From CBFHMJ01 sp965656875 (GTDB taxonomy: Bacteria; Pseudomonadota; Gammaproteobacteria; Enterobacterales; Alteromonadaceae), in the NCBI GenBank assembly GCA_965656875.1, contig CBFHMJ010000027.1, positions 248,001 to 312,000 of the forward strand: a DNA stretch of 64,000 bases. The letters run 5' to 3'. Positions 37,019 through 46,309 of the stretch are shown here, one piece after another. The number at the start of each line of letters is the position of its first letter. Position 1 is the stretch's first letter. Both the position numbers and the translations under genes were made by a program. Under the pieces are notes generated by a model. It was not told where the DNA came from and made no database searches. It saw only the letters and a program-made list of their open reading frames with translations.

Positions 37019-37546
37019 ATGCGAAAACTGGCAACACTATTAGCATTAACTGCATTATTTACGGGCAGCGCGCATGCCCAATATGTTTCTGTAGACTATC
37101 TGGATGGCGATGATGGCGTCGATGGTTACAGATTCGCTTACTCTCCCTGGGAAACAACGTTTTCAGACCTTCCGATCGTTGGCGATGTTGATATGGCACT
37201 GGAATTCAGTGCAGCGGTATGGAACTACGATGAAGGATCTGCAGATGAGAGTGCATTCGTTCTGGCTGCTACACCCGTTTTCACCAAAACAATTGGTGTC
37301 ATTGGCAAACATCCAGTCTATCTGGAAGCAGCTATTGGTATTTCCGTGATGGATACCATCCATTTTGCTGATAAAGATTTATCCTCTCACTATCAATTTG
37401 AAGATCGTTTTGGCATTGGAATGAAATTCGGTCAACGTTTAAATCATCGTGTTGCATTGCGCTATTTCCACTATTCTAATGCGGGCTTTGATCAGCCTAA
37501 CCCAGGAATGGACTTCTTTAATCTAAGTTATAATTATTCTTTTTAA
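37019..37546 (+). CDS. PagL-like acyloxyacyl hydrolase (lipid A 3-O-deacylase)
   Basis: A 175-residue outer-membrane beta-barrel. The signal peptide is 1-20 (SAHA, mature from Gln21) and the C-terminus ends in the aromatic SYNYSF typical of barrel proteins. The family motif FHYSNAGFDQPNPG holds the catalytic His151 and Ser153. The third residue of the Pseudomonas triad, a Glu twelve positions after the Ser, aligns here with Asp165. PagL trims the 3-position acyl chain of lipid A. The gene is monocistronic, with a strong terminator 22 bases past the stop. Confidence 0.85.
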   Translation: MRKLATLLALTALFTGSAHAQYVSVDYLDGDDGVDGYRFAYSPWETTFSDLPIVGDVDMALEFSAAVWNYDEGSADESAFVLAATPVFTKTIGVIGKHPVYLEAAIGISVMDTIHFADKDLSSHYQFEDRFGIGMKFGQRLNHRVALRYFHYSNAGFDQPNPGMDFFNLSYNYSF

Positions 37547-37568
37547 TATAACGATAAAAAATTAACGG

Positions 37569-37602
37569 TTAAGGAGTTCTTTTTTCAGGACTCCTTAATT
37601 GT
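37569..37602 (+). terminator. terminator after the PagL-like gene
   Basis: TTAAGGAGT and ACTCCTTAA form a 9-bp stem with a 12-base loop and a following short T tract (TTGTT). Confidence 0.7.
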
Positions 37603-37933
37603 TGACATAAAACCTTCATATTCCTTAATTTCTTCCATAAATCTTGCCAATAAACTTAACCCTGTAGTTTAGCGAGCCTGACCAAAAACAATCGGCTGAC
37701 CATCATTTTACCTATTTACTTTTATTGCTAATTCATTATTACTGTACCTCGTCCTATATTGGGGCCTTACATCCCTGTATACACCGTTAATTTGGTGTCG
37801 ATATTAGGATCAATTATTTCAAACAACAGGAAAGCAGGACGTCAAATGACATTCCCGGATAACAATCATGGCAATGTCGAGCATCGGAGCGCATAAGGGA
37901 ACTTTAAATAACAACAAAAAGAAAGGTAATCTT
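37603..37933. other. intergenic region upstream of the DUF3103-like gene
   Basis: About 330 bases. The only clear signal is AAAGG just before the ATG at 37934. An in-frame ATG at 37868 exists but lacks signal-peptide logic. No RNA gene or repeat is recognised. Confidence 0.4.
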
Positions 37934-39067
37934 ATGAAAACAATAATTAAATCAGTCGCATTAACCAGCTTGTTGGCTGCCGGAACAGTCACAGCCAGTG
38001 ATAGTACCAGCCTGACTTCAGCTCAACTTTCACCTGCTCAACCGCTACATATCGCCGATCTAAAACGTGAAGCAGCTAGTTATATCTCGAACCATGCAGA
38101 TATTTTTACCGCATCAGTTACCGCTGAACTGTCTGTAAATAATCTGGCAGTGCAACTGGACCAGTTAAGCACTAACAAGCAATTGCAACGTCATATCGAC
38201 ACGTTAAATGTTATCGATGATCGTATGATTGCCCATAAAGGCATTGGTCGTTACGAACAGGATATCCTTGAAATTCGCCTGGCAGACGAATCAATGTTGC
38301 CAGCCGTTAAGCGTGGTCAATCAGCGTTGTTTGCCTGGGAACCGGCTGGCGATGAAAGTACCTGGACACACATCGAAGCTTTTGATGCATCTGGCAGTAT
38401 TCACTATCTGTCAACCGAAGAACTGCCACAACAGCCTGTCTTTGTTATCGATATTAATCAATCTAAATCGATTGCGGCTGGTGTAAAGGTAATGCAGTCA
38501 GTGCTTGCAAAGAAAGGCATGACACAAGCTGTACCACAAGATCGTATTGAATCATCGATTGCAGTAACAACTCTGGATAAAATTCGCCTGAATGATGACC
38601 AGGAACCCTGGATCTCCGGTAAAGCAGAAATTTATGGCGTTGTAACCGGCATTGATCCATCACGCGATGAACCGCACCTTGATATCGTAGATATGCCATA
38701 CCTGGATCATGACGAAAAAACGTATTACCCGGGTCAGGTCGTTATCTACTGGGATCGCTACCGCTACCAGGCTGCTGATCTACTGCTAATGGAGCACGAT
38801 GACAACACGAACTATCAAACTATCATCACTGGATTGCTTGATATTGCAACTCAGGCGCTGAATACCTTCGGACAACCTGAGTTTGCTGCGATCACCTACA
38901 TCACAAGCCAGATCATTAGCCTGTTTCCGGGTAGCTGGTTCACTAATGATGATGACTATGTAGATGTGTTCTACACGTTACGTAAAGGCTATAGCTACAC
39001 CAACAAAAATGGTGCCAGTGCCAATGCTAAAGCTGACTTCCGTCCACTTACTATTCAGTCAAACTAA
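37934..39067 (+). CDS. DUF3103-like secreted protein
   Basis: A 377-residue exported protein. I place the start at the ATG at 37934 because AAAGG lies just upstream and it yields a clean signal peptide (MKTIIKSVALTSLLAAG, cleaving around AGTVTAS). The mature part is acidic, with no cysteine or catalytic motif that I recognise. A central ISGKAEIYGVVTGID stretch and a C-terminal DDYVDVFYTLRKG stretch suggest beta-sandwich structure. It resembles DUF3103 proteins known from Vibrio-like marine bacteria, a family without assigned function; the match is from memory and moderate. It is monocistronic with a terminator at 39133. Confidence 0.65.
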   Translation: MKTIIKSVALTSLLAAGTVTASDSTSLTSAQLSPAQPLHIADLKREAASYISNHADIFTASVTAELSVNNLAVQLDQLSTNKQLQRHIDTLNVIDDRMIAHKGIGRYEQDILEIRLADESMLPAVKRGQSALFAWEPAGDESTWTHIEAFDASGSIHYLSTEELPQQPVFVIDINQSKSIAAGVKVMQSVLAKKGMTQAVPQDRIESSIAVTTLDKIRLNDDQEPWISGKAEIYGVVTGIDPSRDEPHLDIVDMPYLDHDEKTYYPGQVVIYWDRYRYQAADLLLMEHDDNTNYQTIITGLLDIATQALNTFGQPEFAAITYITSQIISLFPGSWFTNDDDYVDVFYTLRKGYSYTNKNGASANAKADFRPLTIQSN

Positions 39068-39132
39068 TCGTTGCAGTAAGTAGGTCCAAAACCGTTATTA
39101 CTGGTGTAGATACGCACCATTCTTTCCATTTT

Positions 39133-39156
39133 AAGCAGGGCTGATGCCCTGCTTTT
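39133..39156 (+). terminator. terminator after the DUF3103-like gene
   Basis: AAGCAGGGC and GCCCTGCTT with a TGAT loop, then TT. A perfect 9-bp stem. Confidence 0.9.
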
Positions 39157-39430
39157 CCCACATTAAAACACCCCACTCATCTTTCTCTGTACAGAATTTT
39201 CATACCAGATAAGTTAATAAAATCGAGCGACTTTATTTATTTAGATTGAACAACGTTCTCATTAAAGGTAATCTTACGCGATTTTTTGCCGAAGAATGGG
39301 ACGAGAATAATAACTTCTCGTTTGCTTGTTTCTTTTCAAGAAATCATATCCCCGCCATGTCATTGTCAATCTGGCAAGTATGGCGCTAACAATAATCAAA
39401 ACAGATAATTACAGGGGAGAGATTTAGATT
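39157..39430. other. leader region of the second TonB receptor gene
   Basis: About 270 AT-rich bases with no ORF. GGGGAGAG lies about 10 bases upstream of the receptor ATG. A TTGTCA about 65 bases upstream of the start is a possible -35, but I cannot pair it with a good -10. Confidence 0.35.
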
Positions 39431-42400
39431 ATGCGTGCATCGAAAATTGCATTGCTTGTCGCCGCAGCGCTGTATAGTGGTACTCAGGCTTATGCTTCTG
39501 ATACATCATCATCCATTCGAGGAAAAGTGGTTGATACCAGCGGCAATCCAAAAGCGAATGTCGTTGTAGAAGTCATTTACGAACCCACCAATAGCATCAA
39601 GCGGCTAACCACTAATGAGAACGGTTCCTTCCAGGCCAGAGGTCTACAAGTTGGTGGTCCGTATACAATTAAGCTTCAGGACGGTTCAAAGTTACGGGCA
39701 GAAACGATTGACGACTTGTTTCTGCAATTGTCGAAAACCTCCAGTGTGAATCTGGTTGTACAACCAGATAATGTTGAACGCATTGAGGTCAGAGGATCAG
39801 TCATGATGGCTGGCGCTTATAAAACCGGTAGCGCCAGCGAATTCTCCAGCGATGACATCAACAATACCGCATCCATCAGTCGTGATATAAAAAGCGTGCT
39901 ACAACGCGATTCTAAAATCATGGTTGATAACACCGTTGATGGCGGCCCTGCTCTGTCTATCGCGGGTTCAAATATCCGTTACAACAGCCTGACCGTTGAT
40001 GGCGTAAGACAAAACGATGACTTTGGCCTTAACAAATCAGGTTATCCGGGCCGACGCACACCAATCTCTCTGGATGCGATTGAGCAAATCTCTGTCAATA
40101 TCTCCCCTTATGATGTCACCTTCGGTAATTTCCAGGGCGGTAACATCAACGTCGTCACCAAATCAGGTTCTAACGAATTTCACGGCTCTGCTTTTTACAC
40201 ACGTTCAGATGATGATCTGGTAGGCGATGAAAGCAAAGGCGAAGATATCGATATTGGTGACTTCAAAGAAGACACCTACGGCGCGACATTTGGTGGCCCC
40301 ATTATTCAGGACAAATTGTTCTTCTTTGCGTCATGGGAAAAATTCGAGTCATCAGCCCCCTATCCGTTTAGTCTGGGCAATGGTGATGGCACATCATCAC
40401 CGAATGAAATCGATAAGGTCAGCGTGGCTGATTTTGAGCGGATAACACAGATAGCACAGGATGTGTACAATTTCGATCCGATGGGCTTTGACAGCAGCGA
40501 TGATATTGAAGACGAGAAAAAGCTTTTAAAACTGGACTGGTACATCAATGATGACCATCGTGCTCAACTTACCTGGCAGGATAACGAAGGTAATACCATT
40601 CGTGATTTTTACACGAATCCAGCGGTAAATCGGGCAGCCAGTTTATCAAATCGATACAACATGTCCGAAAAACTTGAAGTACTCTCCCTTCAGGTTTTCT
40701 CCTACTGGACTGATGAACTTTCAACCGAACTGAAAATCGGTAAAAAAGAAGTTACTACGCGCCAGAACCCGTTATCCAATGGCTTCGCACAAATGGAAGT
40801 AACGACCTCTAACGGTGGTACGCTTTACTTAGGTCCTGATGTCTTTCGTCATGCCAATACGCTGGATAATGATTTAACTAATATAAAGTTCAAAGCCGAT
40901 TATGCGTTAGATGACCACACCATTACATTTGGCTATGAATATGAAGAACTGGAAATTGTTAATATGTTCGTCCCCTGGTCTCAGGGTAACGCCATCTACT
41001 TCTCCATTGATAACTTCGAAAATCAGACGCCTGATTTATTTATCTACTCAAACTCTTTCAACGGAACTCCTCAGGACGCCGCAGCTGATTTCGCCTTAGA
41101 AACCGATACCATTTACATTCAGGATGAATGGATTGTTACCGACGATCTGACCTTGACGTTTGGTATGCGATATACCGAATACACCAATGATGACGACATC
41201 GTACTTAACGAAAATTTCGTTGAACGTCACGGTTTTGCAAATACTGAAAACTTTGATGGTCTGGACTTGTTTGAGCCACGCTTTGGCTTTAACTATACCT
41301 ACAGCGATAACACGATCATCCGTGGTGGCTTTGGCTTATTTGGCGGTGGTACACCGAGCGTCTGGTTAGCAAACTCATACAGTAACGATGGTATTCGTAA
41401 ACCGTTCTTCGTGATCGACAATGCAGATAATGCCGCTGGTCTGAACGGGTTTGATGGACGTAATATTCCTACCAGCGTCACTGATTTACTGGGTCCGGCT
41501 AATGCTGAAACCAATTCCATATCACCTGACTTTGAGATCCCAAGTACCTGGAAAGCAAATCTGGCTATCGAACATCGTACAGACATTCCTTACCTGGGTG
41601 AAAACTGGTATCTAACGGCTGAAGCCATTTTCTCTGAAGTCAAAGACGCACCGATTTACCGTGAATTGAGCCACGAAGTTGTTGGAAACGCACCAGATGG
41701 ACGTCCCATTTTTAATTCGATGGGTACTTACGATTTGATGCTGGATTCAACCGGTAAAGGTGAGAGTGAAGTTTACAGTTTCAGTGCAGCTAAAAAATGG
41801 CAAACCGAGTACGGTAATTTTGACCTCGATGTCGGTTATACCTATCAGGATGTAAAAGAGGTGAATCCTGGTAACGCTTTTATTGCCTGGGAAGGCTATG
41901 CACAGCCAGCAAACAGTAACTTTGAAGAAGAACGTCTCTATAACTCTGAATATGAAGTTCCTCACCGTATCACTGCCAATTTAACCTGGGACATGAAAAT
42001 ATTCGGCGATAATAAGACCACTGTTGCTCTAGCCTTCACGGCTCGTAGTGGCCGTCATTTCAGCTATACCATGGCTGCTGACGGTCAGTTTGGTGGCCAC
42101 TTCCTGTTCTGGGATGAATACGATTCACAACTACTATATGTACCGACGGGCATTGACGATCCACTGGTTAACTATAGTAGTCCTGAGTTTGCACAAGCAT
42201 TCAATGACTTCATCGACAATGAATCCTGTTTATCTGGCAGTCGTGGACAAATCGCTGCCCGTCATGCTTGTGAAAGTAAATGGACCAGCCGACTGGACTT
42301 ACACCTGGCACAGGAAATTCGTTTTGGCGAGTCACAACTTATCGAAGTTTACTTCGATGTTGAAAACTTCACGAACATGCTGAACGATGACTGGGGTCGC

Positions 42401-42574
42401 GCAGAGCAATATCCATATTGGTATGTCGCACCGGTTGTTAATGCAGAAATCGTCAATGGACAATATCTGTATTCAGGCACAGGCAATGATGGTGAGTTCT
42501 CATTACCTGCGAAGGAAGTGTCTCGTGTACCATCTGTCTGGAAAGCACAACTGGGCATTCGTTATAAGTTCTAA
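39431..42574 (+). CDS. second Oar-like TonB-dependent receptor
   Basis: A 1047-residue outer-membrane receptor. Signal peptide about 1-22 (ending AYA), a CarboxypepD_reg-like domain (about 27-112, SSIRGKVVDTSGNPKANVVV), a plug with SLTVDGVRQNDDFGLN and GGNINVVTKSGSNEF, and a large barrel ending in LGIRYKF. Two cysteines in the last part (ESCLSG, HACES) may form an extracellular disulfide. It is clearly paralogous to the receptor at 26270-29449 but diverged in loops, so the ligands may differ. The ligand is unknown. It is on the opposite strand from its paralog and monocistronic. Confidence 0.93.
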   Translation: MRASKIALLVAAALYSGTQAYASDTSSSIRGKVVDTSGNPKANVVVEVIYEPTNSIKRLTTNENGSFQARGLQVGGPYTIKLQDGSKLRAETIDDLFLQLSKTSSVNLVVQPDNVERIEVRGSVMMAGAYKTGSASEFSSDDINNTASISRDIKSVLQRDSKIMVDNTVDGGPALSIAGSNIRYNSLTVDGVRQNDDFGLNKSGYPGRRTPISLDAIEQISVNISPYDVTFGNFQGGNINVVTKSGSNEFHGSAFYTRSDDDLVGDESKGEDIDIGDFKEDTYGATFGGPIIQDKLFFFASWEKFESSAPYPFSLGNGDGTSSPNEIDKVSVADFERITQIAQDVYNFDPMGFDSSDDIEDEKKLLKLDWYINDDHRAQLTWQDNEGNTIRDFYTNPAVNRAASLSNRYNMSEKLEVLSLQVFSYWTDELSTELKIGKKEVTTRQNPLSNGFAQMEVTTSNGGTLYLGPDVFRHANTLDNDLTNIKFKADYALDDHTITFGYEYEELEIVNMFVPWSQGNAIYFSIDNFENQTPDLFIYSNSFNGTPQDAAADFALETDTIYIQDEWIVTDDLTLTFGMRYTEYTNDDDIVLNENFVERHGFANTENFDGLDLFEPRFGFNYTYSDNTIIRGGFGLFGGGTPSVWLANSYSNDGIRKPFFVIDNADNAAGLNGFDGRNIPTSVTDLLGPANAETNSISPDFEIPSTWKANLAIEHRTDIPYLGENWYLTAEAIFSEVKDAPIYRELSHEVVGNAPDGRPIFNSMGTYDLMLDSTGKGESEVYSFSAAKKWQTEYGNFDLDVGYTYQDVKEVNPGNAFIAWEGYAQPANSNFEEERLYNSEYEVPHRITANLTWDMKIFGDNKTTVALAFTARSGRHFSYTMAADGQFGGHFLFWDEYDSQLLYVPTGIDDPLVNYSSPEFAQAFNDFIDNESCLSGSRGQIAARHACESKWTSRLDLHLAQEIRFGESQLIEVYFDVENFTNMLNDDWGRAEQYPYWYVAPVVNAEIVNGQYLYSGTGNDGEFSLPAKEVSRVPSVWKAQLGIRYKF

Positions 42575-42630
42575 GTAGCAATTGACGCCACTAACTTGAT
42601 AACGACACGTTCTATAAAGCAATAACTAAG

Positions 42631-42665
42631 AAGCCAGCAAATTTCTGCTGGTTTCTTGTTTTTCT
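42631..42665 (+). terminator. terminator after the second receptor gene
   Basis: CCAGCA (42634-42639) and TGCTGG (42646-42651) extend by AA/TT pairs and are followed by a T-rich tract (TTTCTTGTTTTT). Confidence 0.75.
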
Positions 42666-42861
42666 CCCACGATTATTACCAAAAATTCCCAGCTGAGAAT
42701 TTGCACTATCCCACTCCTGTTACCATACTTAATTCGTCTCTAAGCCATTTTAGTAACAACCCTGTACACATCAGGCACCTGGGCGTAACAGACAACTGTA
42801 CTTAGTGGACGCAAAAGGAACGTCCATTCGCCAAAACCATAACTCTGACCAAAGGATTTAT

Positions 42862-45450
42862 ATGCTGAAAGAAGGACTCAGACAGTTAAAGCTATCTTCC
42901 TTATACTCGCATCAATACATAGCTTTCTTTTTGCTCGCCTGTTTAACGATGGCTATTGCCGCAACGCTTGCCAAACATGAATTTGATGTTGAAGACACAT
43001 CTGACAAATTTCTAAGTGAAATAAAGGTTTATCACGAACCGCCAAATTCACAGCAAACAGCAGAATTCCTAAAGAACAATACGTCATTGTTTAAAGAATC
43101 CATCGCCAGTTCCTGGCATCGTACCGATCAAACCGAAACCTGGTGGTATTTGATCGACCTTGCCGAGTTACAACGGTGGAATCACTACCATATTATGGTT
43201 GATAAACAATGGGTTGAGAAAATGAGCCTGTATGTGGTTCATGATGGTCAAATCACCGAACGTAATACGCTAAGCGCTTCAAATCATGATGCTACAACGC
43301 CATTCCTGAACTGTATTACATTGACGTTTACCAATAAGAACCAGGATGTCTCTCAACTACTGGTGAAAATCGATAGTACGACGACTCATGCGCCACCCGT
43401 TACGATACAAACCGAGCAAGCATTCAACGCTTCCGTATTGCAGGCCTATACACTTTGGGGAGGACTCGTCGCGGTCTTAATTCTGGTTGCGCTGTTTTCA
43501 ACCCTGGTCCATCTGGAAAAGCCAAAACATGGCAAATATCTGATATTTGCCTTACATATCTTCTGCATTTTGCTGGCAGTCCTCTCTCACACAGGCATTG
43601 CCAGCTTGCTTCTGTCTACTATTGTCAGCAATCTAATAAATGACAACATTCTCTTCATCAATGCCGCAATTATCCTGAGCGGGATCTGGATGATAAAAAC
43701 GTACTTTGTTAATCGACAAATTAATTCGCAAGGCGAAATCAGCTTGATCGGCGCCATTTTTTTACTGAGTGCAGCTGTTATTAATACGAATCTGGGAATT
43801 GAATTAGGCGGCATTGTCTGGCTAAGTTTGTATGGTATATCTGCTGTCTGGTCTGCATGGCTGATTATGACTACGCCAACACGGATATCAATCTTCTGGC
43901 GTTTCATGACCTTTTTGGTTGTCGCCCCAGTCTACAGCTCTCTGGTTGTCCCTATTGCCATTGAAGAGAACATTATTCCCTACAATACCCTGATAGCCGA
44001 TATCCCACTGGTTGCAGCCACAGGTGGTGTTTTACTCATGGCTTTGCTGATCACTAAGCGTGAATTTGCTTTGCAAAACCAGCAAGTCTTCTCCGTCACT
44101 CATGATACGGAAACCCGGCTCCCCGGAGTTGGTCTGCTGGCACTGCAACTGAACGAACTGATTAATGAACGCCAACCCTTTACGTTAATTTTATTTGAAC
44201 CAGATCACCTACATAAAATCAAACAGAGTTTCTCCATGAGTGCGTACACGGATTTAATGCACACATTATGTGGACATATTTCAGATGGACTGGTGGATAT
44301 CACAGGCTTGCATTCGTTTGAAGTTGAGAACAACAAGCCTATTAAAGTCGCTCGGGCATCCTCCGATATTTTTGCAGCCATACTAGTAGATGAACATCGA
44401 GAAGAAGAGCTTATTTATGTCGTTCTGACCATTCAGGAATTACTGAGTCAACCGATTCCGGTTGAGAACTACCGCTTTACCACCAGCTGTGCCGCAGGTG
44501 CTATCAGCTATCCGGAAAATCAGCTTAAAGGGCATGAATTACTAGCAAAAGCCAAACACAGTTTGATGATGGCAAAAGACAAGCCTAATCAGTGGTTGTT
44601 ATACCAACCCAGCGACGAACACAACTTTAAAGAGCAACTGGAACTGGCCGCCGATCTACAACAAGCCATTGAAAACGATGAGATAGAAGTCTGGCACCAA
44701 CCGCTGATAAACCTCAAAACAGAAGAAGTCTTTGCCAGTGAAGCACTGGTCCGCTGGAAACATCGTAGTCGTGGGATCATTTCTCCGGCTGAATTTATTC
44801 CTCTCGCTGAAACAACCGGGTTGATCAACCAGTTAACCGAACAGGTAATCAGTAAGTCACTTGAGCAACTGGCAATGATCCAGCAATGGGGATTCTCACA
44901 AACAATCTCTATCAACATCAGCGCAAAAGATCTAACGCATCGTAGCTTGATCCCTCATATTATTACCGTGGCATCAGAACATGATGTTTCACTGTCGAAT
45001 GTCATTATTGAATTAACAGAATCAGCGATGGTTGATGATTCCGTTCGTGCTTTACGGTTATTGAATGATTTGAAAGAGATCGATGTAAAAGTCGCGATAG
45101 ATGATTACGGAACGGGTTATTCATCACTGGAATATTTGTGCAAACTTCCCTTTCATGAATTAAAAATCGACAAGAGTTTCGTCACTGAAATAGTTGAAGC
45201 CAAACGCAACCGAACAATTACCCGTGCCACAATCGAAATGGCAAAGCATCTGGGGGCAATTGTCGTTGCAGAAGGAATAGAAACAAAAGAAATTGAAGAA
45301 CTGCTGCTGGACTACGGATGCGACTATGGACAGGGTTATTTTTATTCACGTCCACTACCTGTTGACCAGTATATTGACTGGTTAATAAACAATAGAAGCT
45401 GGCAACAAAATAAAAAGCAAAATCAACAGCTAAAACACATTGCAAAATAA
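42862..45450 (+). CDS. 7TM-DISM sensor with degenerate GGDEF and intact EAL c-di-GMP phosphodiesterase
   Basis: An 862-residue inner-membrane protein. I start it at the ATG at 42862 (AAAGG just upstream) rather than 42805. After an N-terminal helix comes a periplasmic DISMED2-like beta domain (about 60-200), seven membrane helices (about 205-420), a GGDEF-like domain with ASSDIF at the signature site (no cyclase expected), and an EAL domain. The EAL domain keeps SEALVRW, NISAKDL, ELTES, DDYGTGYSS, KIDKSF, EGIET and QGYFYSRP, so hydrolysis of c-di-GMP to pGpG is expected. The ligand of the sensor domain is unknown. The tRNA-Pro gene begins 30 bases after the stop. Confidence 0.9.
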   Translation: MLKEGLRQLKLSSLYSHQYIAFFLLACLTMAIAATLAKHEFDVEDTSDKFLSEIKVYHEPPNSQQTAEFLKNNTSLFKESIASSWHRTDQTETWWYLIDLAELQRWNHYHIMVDKQWVEKMSLYVVHDGQITERNTLSASNHDATTPFLNCITLTFTNKNQDVSQLLVKIDSTTTHAPPVTIQTEQAFNASVLQAYTLWGGLVAVLILVALFSTLVHLEKPKHGKYLIFALHIFCILLAVLSHTGIASLLLSTIVSNLINDNILFINAAIILSGIWMIKTYFVNRQINSQGEISLIGAIFLLSAAVINTNLGIELGGIVWLSLYGISAVWSAWLIMTTPTRISIFWRFMTFLVVAPVYSSLVVPIAIEENIIPYNTLIADIPLVAATGGVLLMALLITKREFALQNQQVFSVTHDTETRLPGVGLLALQLNELINERQPFTLILFEPDHLHKIKQSFSMSAYTDLMHTLCGHISDGLVDITGLHSFEVENNKPIKVARASSDIFAAILVDEHREEELIYVVLTIQELLSQPIPVENYRFTTSCAAGAISYPENQLKGHELLAKAKHSLMMAKDKPNQWLLYQPSDEHNFKEQLELAADLQQAIENDEIEVWHQPLINLKTEEVFASEALVRWKHRSRGIISPAEFIPLAETTGLINQLTEQVISKSLEQLAMIQQWGFSQTISINISAKDLTHRSLIPHIITVASEHDVSLSNVIIELTESAMVDDSVRALRLLNDLKEIDVKVAIDDYGTGYSSLEYLCKLPFHELKIDKSFVTEIVEAKRNRTITRATIEMAKHLGAIVVAEGIETKEIEELLLDYGCDYGQGYFYSRPLPVDQYIDWLINNRSWQQNKKQNQQLKHIAK

Positions 45451-45480
45451 AATTACTCGGCTAATATAAGCCCCCTCGGT

Positions 45481-45557
45481 CGGCTAGTAGCGCAGCTTGG
45501 TAGCGCACTGTCATGGGGTGTCAGGGGTCGCTGGTTCGAATCCAGTCTAGCCGACCA
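45481..45557 (+). tRNA. tRNA-Pro (anticodon GGG)
   Basis: A 77-base cloverleaf with encoded CCA. Acceptor CGGCTAG pairs with CTAGCCG. The D stem is GCGC/GCGC, the anticodon loop ATGGGGT gives anticodon GGG, and the T arm is GCTGG-TTCGAAT-CCAGT. It matches the E. coli tRNA-Pro(GGG) layout, including the T-T mismatch in the anticodon stem. It decodes CCC/CCU. Confidence 0.97.
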
Positions 45558-45643
45558 TTAAAATTCTTCCCTGCTTAAACTTCTGTTCTTCTCCTGATTC
45601 TTTTCTCATTTTTTATTGTCTCTATCTGTTGCGTCTTATAAAC

Positions 45644-45671
45644 AAAAAAACCAGATACAAACTGCATCTGG
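45644..45671 (-). terminator. terminator of dcd
   Basis: CCAGAT and ATCTGG (45651-45656, 45666-45671) with a 9-base loop. On the minus strand a T-run (45644-45650) follows. It lies about 50 bases past the dcd stop. Confidence 0.8.
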
Positions 45672-45722
45672 CTTTATATTTATCCTTCTGTACTAAAGAA
45701 AGATGTTTATTGAGAATACTTT

Positions 45723-46304
45723 TTAATCATCACTGATTTTACTGGCAACCGCACTACTCTGGTCGCGATATTTAGCATCTTTTTTCACGTTATATGGTCT
45801 GTCTGCATCACCAGACATTACCTCAAAACTCACCGCGCCAATCCGCATATTTGGTCTTAATGCTAACGGAAGTTTCCCACTGTTATAGAATTCCAGTACG
45901 ATATTACCCGACCAGCCTGGATCAATCCGGTGTGCCGTTACATGAACCATCAAGCCTAAACGAGCTAACGATGAACGACCGTCAAGCCAGCCTACAATAT
46001 TTGGTGGTAAGGTAATAGATTCATGAGTGACAGCCAGCGCCAGTTCACCTGGATGCAAGAAAAATGCATCACCGTCTTTTACATAGATTTCATCACTCAT
46101 CACAGCATCCAACTGACTGGACACATCCTGACGAGGGCCACTTAAATCGATGTAAGGAGCAGCATGGTGTTCAAACACTCTGAAACTGTTTCCTAATCTT
46201 ACATCTACTGTCACCCCTGAAACCATATCTTCGCCTGGCTCAGGTTCTATGGTGATCTTTCCTTGCTTTATATAATCCAGAATGTCTCTGTCACACAATC
46301 TCAT
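45723..46304 (-). CDS. dcd: dCTP deaminase
   Basis: It converts dCTP to dUTP, feeding dTTP synthesis through dUTPase. The 193-residue trimeric enzyme starts MRLCDRDI exactly as in E. coli. It has the signature GWLDGRSSLARLGLMVHVTAHRIDPGW with the catalytic Glu following in LEFYNSG, and the C-terminal YRDQSSAVASKI lid. It follows mrp by 5 bases and is co-transcribed with it. Confidence 0.98.
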   Translation of the reverse strand: MRLCDRDILDYIKQGKITIEPEPGEDMVSGVTVDVRLGNSFRVFEHHAAPYIDLSGPRQDVSSQLDAVMSDEIYVKDGDAFFLHPGELALAVTHESITLPPNIVGWLDGRSSLARLGLMVHVTAHRIDPGWSGNIVLEFYNSGKLPLALRPNMRIGAVSFEVMSGDADRPYNVKKDAKYRDQSSAVASKISDD

Positions 46305-46309
46305 AGTGT

